In this document: piece by piece, positions 1 to 6,737 of the stretch
Numbering within the stretch: the stretch's first letter is position 1
Layout of the letters: each line of letters starts with the position of its first letter
From: Lachnospiraceae bacterium
GTDB taxonomy: Bacteria > Bacillota > Clostridia > Lachnospirales > Lachnospiraceae
Length of the DNA stretch: 10,724 nt
Direction of reading: 5' to 3'
Assembly (NCBI GenBank): GCA_014804185.1
Contig: JAAVAG010000057.1
Coordinates: 1 to 10,724, forward strand
The notes under the pieces: model-generated
Told to the model about the DNA's origin: nothing
Database searches by the model: none
Seen by the model: the letters and a program-made list of their open reading frames with translations, nothing else
Translations under genes and position numbers: made by a program

Positions 1-387
1 CTGGACAGAGCCGCCGCGAATGTGGTCAAAAAGGAACGGATGATTCTGCTGCGCACAGAGGGAGTCAGCCAGCGTGTTCCCGCGGACAGCATTTTCTATG
101 CGGAGGTTCTTTCCCATAAGGTCACATTCTACACCCGGGACCGGAAGTATGAAACGAAGCTTTCTATCTCGGAGGCGGAAGAAATGCTTGGCGAAGGATT
201 TGTCCGCTGTCATCGTTCCTATGTGGCAGGGATGCGGCATGTTGTATGTGTTACCAGAAACAGTGTGGTGTTTGAAGACGGAAGGACGATCCCCCTGGCG
301 AGAAGCGCATATCACCTGATGAACCGGGCTTTTATAGAGGAATGCGGGGGCGGTCTGTGTCAGAAAGGGCAGGGAAATCCGGAATGA
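1..387 (+). CDS. LytTR-family response regulator, C-terminal part (5' end outside window)
   Basis: The frame is open from base 1 and encodes 128 visible residues, so the start and presumably the receiver domain lie upstream of the window. Residues from about 15 to 115 read as a LytTR DNA-binding domain: ILLRTEG, then DSIFYAEVLSHKVTFYT, the FVRCHRSYVAG segment typical of the family, and IPLARSAY near the end. LytTR regulators (AgrA, VirR, LytR) bind short direct repeats in promoters. The stop TGA overlaps the ATG of the next gene, a GHKL kinase, so the two should be co-translated as a two-component pair. A GTG at 22 could be mistaken for the start, but the coding frame continues upstream without a stop. 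Target genes are not shown; the exporter genes just downstream are an obvious guess, which is inference. Confidence 0.9.
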   Translation: MDRAAANVVKKERMILLRTEGVSQRVPADSIFYAEVLSHKVTFYTRDRKYETKLSISEAEEMLGEGFVRCHRSYVAGMRHVVCVTRNSVVFEDGRTIPLARSAYHLMNRAFIEECGGGLCQKGQGNPE

Positions 388-1088
388 AACTGTTTGATCT
401 GTTGTTTGGGCGTGCCATCGACCGGAGGATTTTAAACGATCAGAACGAACTGATTGCAAGGCACTGTGAAGAGGTGCAGAATATGTACAGCCAGATGCGG
501 GGATGGCGGCACGATTATCACAATCATATTCAGACCATGCTTGCGCTGACGGAACATCCCGGGCAGATCAGGGATTATCTGCTGAAATTAAACGATGACC
601 TGACGGCGGTGGATACCGTAATCAGGACGGGAAATGTCATGGTGGATGCCATATTAAACAGCAAACTGTCGCTGATCCGCTCCCATGACATAAGAATTTC
701 CGCCAAGGCGGTGGTGCCGGAGAGTCTGAATATTTCGGATATTGACCTGTGCATAATTCTGGGAAATCTGATGGACAATGCCCTGGAAGCCTGCCTGCGC
801 CAGGAGCCGTCGTCGGACCGGTTTATCCGGGTCTATGTGGGCATATTGAGAAAGCAGCTTTATATATCCGTGCAGAATTCCGCAGGCGGCGAGATCAGAA
901 GATCCGGCAGGAAATATCTTACGGTCAAGGAAGAGCACGGCCACGGTCTGGGGCTGGCGCGCATCGACCGCATTGCGGAAAAATACAGCGGATATGTAAA
1001 CCGGCAGAGCGAGGAGGGCGTGTTTGCCACCGAGGTAATGCTCCCGCTGCTGTGCAATTCGGGTTCGATTTTGAACCGTTCGCGCTGA
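384..1088 (+). CDS. Short soluble GHKL-domain sensor histidine kinase
   Basis: This 234-residue protein is an AgrC-type (HPK10-like) kinase core. The phospho-acceptor region is WRHDYHNHIQ, with H43 the likely phosphorylated histidine. The N box is GNLMDNALEAC (N128, D131, N132) and the G box is GHGLGLARI (G186-G190). The ATG at 384 is chosen because it overlaps the regulator's TGA and has AGGGA nine bases upstream; an in-frame ATG at 342 would lie deep inside the regulator gene. AgrC-like kinases usually carry about 200 residues of membrane helices before the H box, but here the H box starts at about residue 40 and no hydrophobic segment is seen. The protein is therefore probably cytosolic and must get its signal from a partner or from inside the cell. 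It presumably phosphorylates the regulator encoded upstream. The 52 bases that follow lead directly to the exporter genes. Confidence 0.9.
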   Translation: MKLFDLLFGRAIDRRILNDQNELIARHCEEVQNMYSQMRGWRHDYHNHIQTMLALTEHPGQIRDYLLKLNDDLTAVDTVIRTGNVMVDAILNSKLSLIRSHDIRISAKAVVPESLNISDIDLCIILGNLMDNALEACLRQEPSSDRFIRVYVGILRKQLYISVQNSAGGEIRRSGRKYLTVKEEHGHGLGLARIDRIAEKYSGYVNRQSEEGVFATEVMLPLLCNSGSILNRSR

Positions 1089-1126
1089 ATGAAGCCGCAA
1101 AAGCCACAGCCTGATAGGATGGAGTC

Positions 1127-1132
1127 AGGAGG
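1127..1132 (+). promoter_or_regulatory. Ribosome binding site AGGAGG that fixes a TTG start
   Basis: AGGAGG at 1127-1132 sits eight bases before TTG at 1141. The in-frame GTG at 1132 overlaps this site and so cannot use it. This argues that the first exporter gene begins at the TTG. Confidence 0.75.
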
Positions 1133-1140
1133 TGAAACGA

Positions 1141-2994
1141 TTGAAAAGCAAAGAAAAAAACAGAAAGAAAGCGGATGAACTGATTCTGGAGAAACATTCT
1201 GTGATACAGAATGTTTTATACTGTCTGCGATGTACCGCCGAATGCTATTTTTCACTGCTTCTCTGGTGCGGGGCTGTCATAGCGCTGAAAGTTGCGCTGG
1301 CCGTTATGGCCACATATCTGCCCAAAGTGGTCATTGAAAAATTTACCGCTGGGAGCAGTTTCTCCAAACTGGCTGCGGCAGTGCTTTTGTTTATGGGAAG
1401 CATTGCCCTGATGTCCGGAGGGGAAAATTTTTTTGGAAAGTATATTTCTTTTCAGAGACTTCGTATGAATACGTTTTATATGAAGCGTGTGGCGGTGAAA
1501 GGACTGACAACGGATTACTGTAATCAGGAAAACGAAAAATTCCGCAAGCTGCAGAGCGAGGCTTTTGAATGCTGCGGCAACAATGGATCGCCGCTCACCA
1601 GCATATATGATATGCTGATGAACTTTTTGGTGAGTCTACTGGGGCTGACTGTATATTCCGGCCTCCTGATAGGCCTGCATCCGGGCATTATACTGCTTTT
1701 GGTTGTGACAACCGCAGCCGGATATTTCCTGAATAAAACAATCATCAGATGGATGGCTGAGAATGATCGGGAGAGGATCGGTTACCGGCAGCGCATGGAC
1801 TATATCAACAATGTTTCCGGAGATATCCGTTCCGCGAAAGACATCAGGCTGTACCATATGTCCGAATGGTTTTCGGACCTGTTCGGGGAAGCGATGAAAG
1901 GGACTGCCCGGTGGTACCGGAGATTTACGTCCCGGGTGTTTGGCGTTTCCGTATGTGACAGCGGTCTTACACTGGTGCGGGAGAGCGCCGCCTGTATTTA
2001 TCTTTTGTTTCTTGTGCTGGAGGGACAGATTGGTGCGGCGGATTTTGTTCTGTATTTTGGGGTGACCGCGGGTTTCTCATCCTGGCTTGACGGGATCATG
2101 ACGCAGGCGGCCGCCCTGGATCAGTGGAGCCGGAGGATTGATTATTTCAGGTCTTATCTTGCATATCCGGAGAAATATTGCAGAGAGAGTGAAACGGTTA
2201 TAGCCGCCGATAAAATTCCGGGAACCATCGAACTTAAAAACGTGAGTTACCGGTATGAGGGCGCGTCAGAATATGCGCTGCGCGATATCAGCCTGACGAT
2301 CAAGCCTGCCGGTCATCTGGCCATTGTCGGCATAAACGGCGCAGGTAAGACGACGCTGGTCAAACTGATCTGTGGTCTGATCGAACCTACACAGGGGCAG
2401 GTGCTGTATGACGGGATCGATATCCGCCGGTACAATCGCACGGATTATTATAAGCTGTTTGCGGCCGTATTTCAGCAGTACAGCCTCCTGCCTGTCACTA
2501 TAGAGGAGATCGTTGCGGAAACACCGGCGGAGAGGGCAGATCGGACAAAAGTCCGTAAGTGCCTGGAAGAGGCGGGGCTTTGGGAAAAGATCCTTCAGCT
2601 TCCGCAGGGCGCGGGCAGCGAATTCGGAAAGATGATACATGATGACGGGGTGGAATTTTCGGGCGGTGAGATTCAAAAACTGCTGCTGGCGCGCGCGCTG
2701 TATAAGAATGCTCCGGTTCTGCTCCTGGACGAACCTACGGCGGCGCTGGATCCCATTGCCGAGAGCCGTCTGTATGATAATTACAGTCGGATCAGCAGCG
2801 GAAAGACAGCCCTTTTCATATCCCACAGGCTGGCCAGTACCAGCTTCTGCGACCGCATTCTGCTTCTGGAAAACGGAGTGATCTGTGAGGAGGGAACCCA
2901 TGAGAGTCTGCTGAACTTACAGGGGAAATACTATAACCTGTTTGAGACGCAGGCAAAATACTACCGGGATGATGCGGGGGAGGTGACGGTATGA
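1141..2994 (+). CDS. ABC exporter half-transporter (TMD-NBD fusion), first of a pair
   Basis: This 617-residue protein has a basic N-terminus, about six hydrophobic segments between residues 40 and 320, and a C-terminal ATPase domain. Visible motifs are Walker A GINGAGKTT (about 397-405), Q loop VFQQY (Q445), signature FSGGE (506-510), Walker B LLLDEP (D530, E531), D loop ALDP and H loop ISHR (H562). All are intact, so it should hydrolyse ATP. It is a type IV (ABCB-like) exporter half of normal length without a C39 peptidase domain, so it would not cleave a leader peptide. The start is TTG 1141, set by AGGAGG at 1127-1132. The stop overlaps the ATG of a second half-transporter, which indicates a heterodimer. 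Substrate is unknown; peptides, lipids or drugs are all possible. Its position after a LytTR/GHKL pair suggests control by that pair (inference). Confidence 0.92.
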   Translation: MKSKEKNRKKADELILEKHSVIQNVLYCLRCTAECYFSLLLWCGAVIALKVALAVMATYLPKVVIEKFTAGSSFSKLAAAVLLFMGSIALMSGGENFFGKYISFQRLRMNTFYMKRVAVKGLTTDYCNQENEKFRKLQSEAFECCGNNGSPLTSIYDMLMNFLVSLLGLTVYSGLLIGLHPGIILLLVVTTAAGYFLNKTIIRWMAENDRERIGYRQRMDYINNVSGDIRSAKDIRLYHMSEWFSDLFGEAMKGTARWYRRFTSRVFGVSVCDSGLTLVRESAACIYLLFLVLEGQIGAADFVLYFGVTAGFSSWLDGIMTQAAALDQWSRRIDYFRSYLAYPEKYCRESETVIAADKIPGTIELKNVSYRYEGASEYALRDISLTIKPAGHLAIVGINGAGKTTLVKLICGLIEPTQGQVLYDGIDIRRYNRTDYYKLFAAVFQQYSLLPVTIEEIVAETPAERADRTKVRKCLEEAGLWEKILQLPQGAGSEFGKMIHDDGVEFSGGEIQKLLLARALYKNAPVLLLDEPTAALDPIAESRLYDNYSRISSGKTALFISHRLASTSFCDRILLLENGVICEEGTHESLLNLQGKYYNLFETQAKYYRDDAGEVTV

Positions 2995-4841
2995 AGAAAA
3001 TGTCTGTCCGCAGGCGGATCGCGGTTACCGCCAGGGGTTTTGGAATTTTAAAACAGTACTGTCCGGGACTGGCGCAGGGAAAAGCACTGTATGAACTTAT
3101 CAGTTCTCTGCAGCCTTTTGTATCGGTATGGTTTACGGCGCAGATTATCAATGAGGTCACATCCCGGCAGAGGTGGGAGACGCTGCTCCTGTATGTGTCC
3201 TGCCTGGCGGGAATAAACTTCCTTTTTGCGGCGGCAAAGAGTATGGTGGGCAGAGTGTGCAGTCAAAAGGAGTCCCAGATGTGGAGCTGGTTCGGGAAAA
3301 TCTTTTCGGATAAACAGATGTCCCTGGACTTTGCCGATCTGGAGAACGCCGGGATTCAGCTTCAGAAAAAACAGGCCGAGGAGAATCTGTTTATGTTTGG
3401 AAACGGCCTGGCACAGCTTGTATGGGGGACGTCCACACTGGTTCGCGCTTTCACAAACATAGCCGCTTCGACCGCCATGACCTTTACGCTTTTTGCTTCC
3501 CGGTCCGGCAGTAAATTCATCGACCATCCTGTCTGGATTTTTGTCCTGCTAATGTGTATAGCCGCAGGCGGCTTTGGACATTCCCGGGCCACTGTCAAAG
3601 AAAATAAGATTTTCACAAAATGGTGTAAGGATACAGTCTGGTTCAACCGCGTATATTCCTTTTTCGGCAGAGATTTGTATATGATGACGCAGCGGGCTGC
3701 GGATGTGCGCATATACGGACAGAATTTTGTGGCGGAGAAAGTGCTGGACGGGCTGATCCGAAAGGGGGAGGCGGATCGCGGAAGCATCCTGAGAATGGCA
3801 CTTTTTCCCGCTTTGTCCCGCGTCATGATCGGTCTGGTAAATGCAGTATGTTATCTTTTTGTTGCTGCAAAGGCTTTTTACGGTGCATTCGGGGCGGGCA
3901 GCATAGTCCAGTATGTCACTGTCCTCTCCAGACTTGGGGATGGGCTTCAGGACTTAATGTTTATATTTTCCGACAATGAAGTGTACTGCACATATCTGCA
4001 GGAATTGTTTGACTATCTGGACATTCCAAACAGGAAATATCAGGGTACGATCCCCGTGGAGAAGCGTTTTTTCTGTGACGGAGGCGATAATGAATATGAG
4101 ATCGAGTTCCGGAATGTCAGCTTCAAATACCCCGCCACTGACCGCTTTGTGCTGAAAAATGTCTCGGCAAAGATCCATGCGGGCAGGCGTCTTGCCATCG
4201 TGGGAGAGAACGGATCCGGCAAGACCACGTTTATCAAGCTGCTGTGCAGACTCTATGATCCCACGGAGGGGGAGATCCTTTTAAACGGGATCGATATCAG
4301 AAAATACGATTATCAGGAATACATGACCGCTTTTGCGGTGGTGTTTCAGGATTTCAGGCTGTTCTCGCTGAGTCTGGCCCAGAATGTCTCCTGCGCCGCG
4401 CAGTACGATTCCGCACAGGTGGAGCGGTGTCTGCGGGAAGCCGGTTTCGGGGACAGGCTTATGCAGATGCCGGACGGCATCGAGACCTGTCTGTACAAGG
4501 ATGCCGGGGAGGACGGCGTGGCAGTATCCGGCGGCGAGGCGCAGAAAGTCGCGCTGGCGCGGGCCATTTACAAGAGCACTCCTTTTATCGTTCTGGACGA
4601 GCCGACCGCGGCGCTGGATCCCATTGCCGAGGCCGAAATATACGGCAGGTTTCATGAGATTGCCGGAAGCAGAACGGCAGTCTTTATCAGCCACCGCCTG
4701 TCCTCCTGCATTTTCTGCGACGAAATCCTGGTGTTCCGGGAAGGTGAAATCGCAGAGCGGGGAACGCACAGTGAACTTCTGCAGCTGGAAAACGGAAGAT
4801 ACCGTATGCTGTGGGACGCACAGGCACAATATTACAGGTAG
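2991..4841 (+). CDS. ABC exporter half-transporter (TMD-NBD fusion), second of a pair
   Basis: This 616-residue protein has the same layout as its upstream neighbour: hydrophobic segments in roughly residues 40-320, then an ATPase domain. Walker A GENGSGKTT is at 405-413, Q loop VFQDF at Q453, signature VSGGE at 512-516, Walker B IVLDEP with D536 and E537, and H loop ISHR with H568. No catalytic residue is visibly degenerate, unlike many heterodimeric exporters in which one ATP site is impaired. The ATG overlaps the previous stop codon, and GGGGAGG lies seven bases before it, which supports translational coupling and equal production of both halves. The two ATPase domains share LDEPTAALDPIAE. 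Just 3 bp separate its stop from the stop of a convergent minus-strand gene. The substrate cannot be inferred; no peptide precursor gene or modification enzyme is seen nearby. Confidence 0.92.
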   Translation: MKKMSVRRRIAVTARGFGILKQYCPGLAQGKALYELISSLQPFVSVWFTAQIINEVTSRQRWETLLLYVSCLAGINFLFAAAKSMVGRVCSQKESQMWSWFGKIFSDKQMSLDFADLENAGIQLQKKQAEENLFMFGNGLAQLVWGTSTLVRAFTNIAASTAMTFTLFASRSGSKFIDHPVWIFVLLMCIAAGGFGHSRATVKENKIFTKWCKDTVWFNRVYSFFGRDLYMMTQRAADVRIYGQNFVAEKVLDGLIRKGEADRGSILRMALFPALSRVMIGLVNAVCYLFVAAKAFYGAFGAGSIVQYVTVLSRLGDGLQDLMFIFSDNEVYCTYLQELFDYLDIPNRKYQGTIPVEKRFFCDGGDNEYEIEFRNVSFKYPATDRFVLKNVSAKIHAGRRLAIVGENGSGKTTFIKLLCRLYDPTEGEILLNGIDIRKYDYQEYMTAFAVVFQDFRLFSLSLAQNVSCAAQYDSAQVERCLREAGFGDRLMQMPDGIETCLYKDAGEDGVAVSGGEAQKVALARAIYKSTPFIVLDEPTAALDPIAEAEIYGRFHEIAGSRTAVFISHRLSSCIFCDEILVFREGEIAERGTHSELLQLENGRYRMLWDAQAQYYR

Positions 4842-4844
4842 GAA

Positions 4845-5645
4845 TCAATATCCCGCTTTTTTCATTTCTTTGGAGAATGCCGCCTCGGACAACTTTGCAC
4901 GTCTGGCGGCTTCGTCCAATTTGAGAAGTCCGTCGTTTACCAGGGAGAACAGTGTTGCCAGGGTTCCGATTCTTTTACCCTGCTCCATACCCTGTTTTAC
5001 GCCGCGTTTTAATCCGCGTTTCACTGCATCCCTCTCTATGATATCCAGTGCTTTGCACATATCTGCCACCTCCTCTCCGCTCTCCTCGTGAAATGTGTAT
5101 TTTAAATGTTTTTGAATATTTTTTATATGGGTGCATGCATTTATAACATCCACCGCGCTTTTGGGTATTCTGCTGAAATATTCCCGGTTCTCCCGGATAT
5201 ATCTTTTATAATGTATGGGGGAAGCGGTGCGCTTCATGATTCCAAGCACGTATTTCAGATCAGAGTCCATCTTCTGCAGATCATCTTCCGCGATAGCGCG
5301 CATCTGAATCAGGTGAACCTGATAGTCGCCTGCAAGAGCCTGCAGTTTTTCAGGCAGCGTGTTTATTCCGCACATCATAGCTTTCAGAGAACATGGTTCT
5401 TTCCATTCCTTTCTGCCCCAGTACAGAGTAAGATTTAGGACGGGTTCAATACGGTCGGCCTTTCTGTATCGATACTTGAAATCATCCTCCTGACTGTATT
5501 TTTCCTCACTGCATACGTTTCTTTCCTGTATTTCTTCGCAGTTCCAGTCTTCCGGCAGTTTTTCTCCAAGATAATATTCCAGAACGGAGCGAATCCTGTC
5601 AGCTCTGCTCATGTACACATTCAACGCATTGTTTGGTTCTCCCAT
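4845..5645 (-). CDS. Rpn/PD-(D/E)XK nuclease family-like protein, apparently lacking the catalytic core
   Basis: This 266-residue product resembles the C-terminal two thirds of Rpn-type proteins (annotated as 'recombination-promoting nuclease/putative transposase'), which are multi-copy in Lachnospiraceae. The recognisable parts are EDDFKYRYRKADRIEPVLNL followed by LYWGRKEW and the SL..MM segment (about 53-91), a helical middle with ADMCKAL (194-200), and a basic glycine-spaced stretch RGLKRGVKQGMEQGKRIG (about 210-227). It ends in a short helical module, LLKLDEAARRAKLSEAAF. Family members normally have roughly 70-80 more residues between the LEYYLGEKLPEDW-like N-terminus and the DDFKYRYR block, holding the D...ExQ nuclease residues. 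Here residues 31-52 bridge the two directly and no such core is visible. This looks like an in-frame internal deletion, so nuclease activity is doubtful. The comparison is from memory, not an alignment. AAGGAG lies four bases before the ATG, within a hairpin. Confidence 0.72.
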   Translation of the reverse strand: MGEPNNALNVYMSRADRIRSVLEYYLGEKLPEDWNCEEIQERNVCSEEKYSQEDDFKYRYRKADRIEPVLNLTLYWGRKEWKEPCSLKAMMCGINTLPEKLQALAGDYQVHLIQMRAIAEDDLQKMDSDLKYVLGIMKRTASPIHYKRYIRENREYFSRIPKSAVDVINACTHIKNIQKHLKYTFHEESGEEVADMCKALDIIERDAVKRGLKRGVKQGMEQGKRIGTLATLFSLVNDGLLKLDEAARRAKLSEAAFSKEMKKAGY

Positions 5646-5672
5646 TTTACTCCTTTCCGCAGAGTAAAATGG
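5642..5672. repeat. 11-bp perfect inverted repeat over the Rpn-like gene's start codon
   Basis: CCATTTTACTC at 5642-5652 and GAGTAAAATGG at 5662-5672 are exact reverse complements with a 9-base loop. In the minus-strand mRNA the 3' arm holds the ATG start and the GAG of the ribosome binding site, with the rest of that site in the loop. If the hairpin forms it would hide the start. Such hairpins are known to limit translation of some transposase genes (IS200 tnpA); applying that here is inference. Confidence 0.8.
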
Positions 5673-5823
5673 CGGTAGCCTGCGCTTTGAAAAATGCAGA
5701 CTGTGTCACTTTTCCCTGCCTGATATTTTAAAGTTGGGGTTAAGCAGGGATTTTTGAATGACAGAATCTCAGAAATGAAGTCATGCGGGGTGCCGCAAAG
5801 AAGAATGCCTGCTTATTTTGAAT

Positions 5824-5888
5824 GGAGCAAAACAGTACCATGATTCATATGGTAATTTCCTGCTCCGTATGCCATCATTCTACCATAT
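5824..5888. repeat. Nested dyad and alternating TACCAT/ATGGTA motifs upstream of promoter
   Basis: TACCAT (5836-5841) pairs with ATGGTA (5849-5854) around a 7-base loop. Outside these, GGAGCA (5824-5829) pairs with TGCTCC (5861-5866), separated by a symmetric 6/6 internal loop. A third copy, TACCATAT (5881-5888), is complementary to ATATGGTA (5847-5854), so the central arm can pair either way. All copies lie upstream of the -35 box of the rightward promoter, so they could be protein-binding sites; no known operator is recognised. Confidence 0.5.
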
Positions 5889-5915
5889 CCGCATGCCCTG
5901 CGCAACTCTTTCCAG

Positions 5916-5944
5916 TTGGAATTTTACACATTGTCTGATACAAT
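5916..5944 (+). promoter_or_regulatory. Sigma-A-type promoter for the second two-component operon
   Basis: TTGGAA (5916-5921) and TACAAT (5939-5944) are separated by exactly 17 bases, and TG at 5936-5937 gives an extended -10 element (TGaTACAAT). Transcription would start near 5951, about 76 bases before the regulator's ATG at 6027. Confidence 0.7.
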
Positions 5945-6002
5945 GATACTGTTCAGGCGTCCGGCCAGGCAATGTATCACTGGCTGCCCGAACAGTAATC
6001 AT
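5943..6002 (+). repeat. Large imperfect stem-loop overlapping the start of transcription
   Basis: ATGATACTGTTC (5943-5954) pairs with GAACAGT-ATCAT (5990-6002) over 12 bp with one bulged A at 5997. Inside, GGC (5956-5958) pairs with GCC (5986-5988) and GCCAG (5964-5968) with CTGGC (5980-5984). Because the predicted transcription start falls in the left arm, the DNA form (an operator) seems more likely to matter than an RNA hairpin. It is not followed by a T-run, so it is not a terminator. Confidence 0.55.
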
Positions 6003-6014
6003 ACCACGGAAAGA

Positions 6015-6020
6015 CGGAGG
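6015..6020 (+). promoter_or_regulatory. Ribosome binding site CGGAGG deciding the regulator start
   Basis: CGGAGG at 6015-6020 lies six bases before ATG 6027. It places the start there rather than at an in-frame ATG at 5916 that lies in the promoter, or GTG 6024, which is too close to the site. Confidence 0.8.
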
Positions 6021-6026
6021 CCTGTG

Positions 6027-6737
6027 ATGATACGAATCGCCATTGTGGAGGATGATTTCAACACGAGAAAGACGCTGCAGCGCTATCTGCAGCAATATGA
6101 AAAAGAAAACGGAAGCCGTTTCACGATCCGTGTATTTGAGGACGGCATTGATATTGTAAACGACTATCGACCTGTCTACAATGTCATTTTGATGGACATC
6201 CAGATGAAAAAAATGGACGGTATGACGGCGGCCACACAGATCCGGAGGGCGGACAGCGAGGTGGTGCTGGTTTTTATTACCAACATGGTGCAGTATGCTA
6301 TAGGCGGCTACGCGGTAAACGCCATGGATTATCTCCTGAAGCCTCTGAATTATTTTACTTTTGCGGAGCATATGAAAAGAGTGGAGTTATATCTGGCGCA
6401 CAAGGCAAAAAATTATCTGGTGCTCAGCACAGGAGGAGGCGTTCTCAGGATTGACACCAGTGAGATCTATTATATAGAAAGTCTGGGGCATTATCTTCAT
6501 ATCCACAAAAAGGATGAGGTGGTGTCCGTTCTGGAGACCATGAAAAATATGGAGCAGGAACTGTGCGGGAGGGGTTTTTTCCGGTGTAATAACGGATATC
6601 TTGTCAATCTTGCCCACGTAGAAAAAATAGACAAATATACCGCTTTGGTGGGAAATGATGAGATTCAGATCAGCAGACCGAAGAAGAAAGCTTTTATGGA
6701 AGCGCTGACGGACTATCTGGGAGGAATGGGAAAATGA
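6027..6737 (+). CDS. LytTR-family response regulator (receiver + LytTR)
   Basis: This complete 236-residue regulator has an N-terminal receiver domain and a C-terminal LytTR DNA-binding domain. The receiver has the acidic pocket EDD (E8-D10), phospho-acceptor D57 in VILMDIQM, T85 in VFITN and K105 in LLKP. The LytTR domain covers about residues 130-235: IDTSEIYYIESLGHYLHIHKK-type first half, FFRCNNGYLVNLAHV, then IQISRPKKKAFMEAL. It should be phosphorylated by the kinase encoded next, whose ATG overlaps this TGA. The start at 6027 follows from CGGAGG six bases upstream. A strong promoter and a dyad-rich leader precede the gene, so autoregulation is plausible, though I do not see a clean pair of LytTR direct repeats. 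Targets are unknown; the glycosidase gene downstream is a candidate by position only. Confidence 0.94.
   Translation: MIRIAIVEDDFNTRKTLQRYLQQYEKENGSRFTIRVFEDGIDIVNDYRPVYNVILMDIQMKKMDGMTAATQIRRADSEVVLVFITNMVQYAIGGYAVNAMDYLLKPLNYFTFAEHMKRVELYLAHKAKNYLVLSTGGGVLRIDTSEIYYIESLGHYLHIHKKDEVVSVLETMKNMEQELCGRGFFRCNNGYLVNLAHVEKIDKYTALVGNDEIQISRPKKKAFMEALTDYLGGMGK

Larger units (their letters stand above)
5646..6026. other. 381-bp intergenic region between divergent genes
   Basis: No credible gene is seen. The region is richer in A+T than its flanks and holds, from left to right: the inverted repeat over the minus-strand start, a weak 7-bp dyad (TCCCTGC 5713-5719 with GCAGGGA 5744-5750, followed by five T), alternating TACCAT/ATGGTA motifs (5836-5886), a sigma-A-type promoter (5916-5944), a cluster of TGATAC motifs, and a large stem-loop just before the regulator gene. 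Promoter elements for the minus-strand gene are not clear. Confidence 0.7.

Noticed and set aside
342..383. Upstream in-frame ATG extending the soluble kinase by 14 residues
   Set aside because: It lies within the regulator coding sequence and lacks the coupled ATGA arrangement and the AGGGA site that support 384.
5713..5755. TCCCTGC/GCAGGGA dyad followed by five T, considered as a terminator
   Set aside because: The stem is only 7 bp with a 24-base loop, and no plus-strand gene ends near it.
5775..5843. A 22-codon plus-strand open frame that could be a signal peptide gene
   Set aside because: No ribosome binding site precedes it, and it ends inside the dyad region; composition is unremarkable.
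5849..5938. A 29-codon plus-strand open frame with several cysteines, next to a LytTR/GHKL pair
   Set aside because: No ribosome binding site is present, and the frame runs across the -35 and spacer of the predicted promoter, so it would not be on that transcript.
5913..5956. LytTR-type binding repeats near the promoter (CCAGTTGGA, ACTGTTCAG)
   Set aside because: Each only partly fits the family consensus as I recall it, and their spacing is not the usual 12-13 bases.
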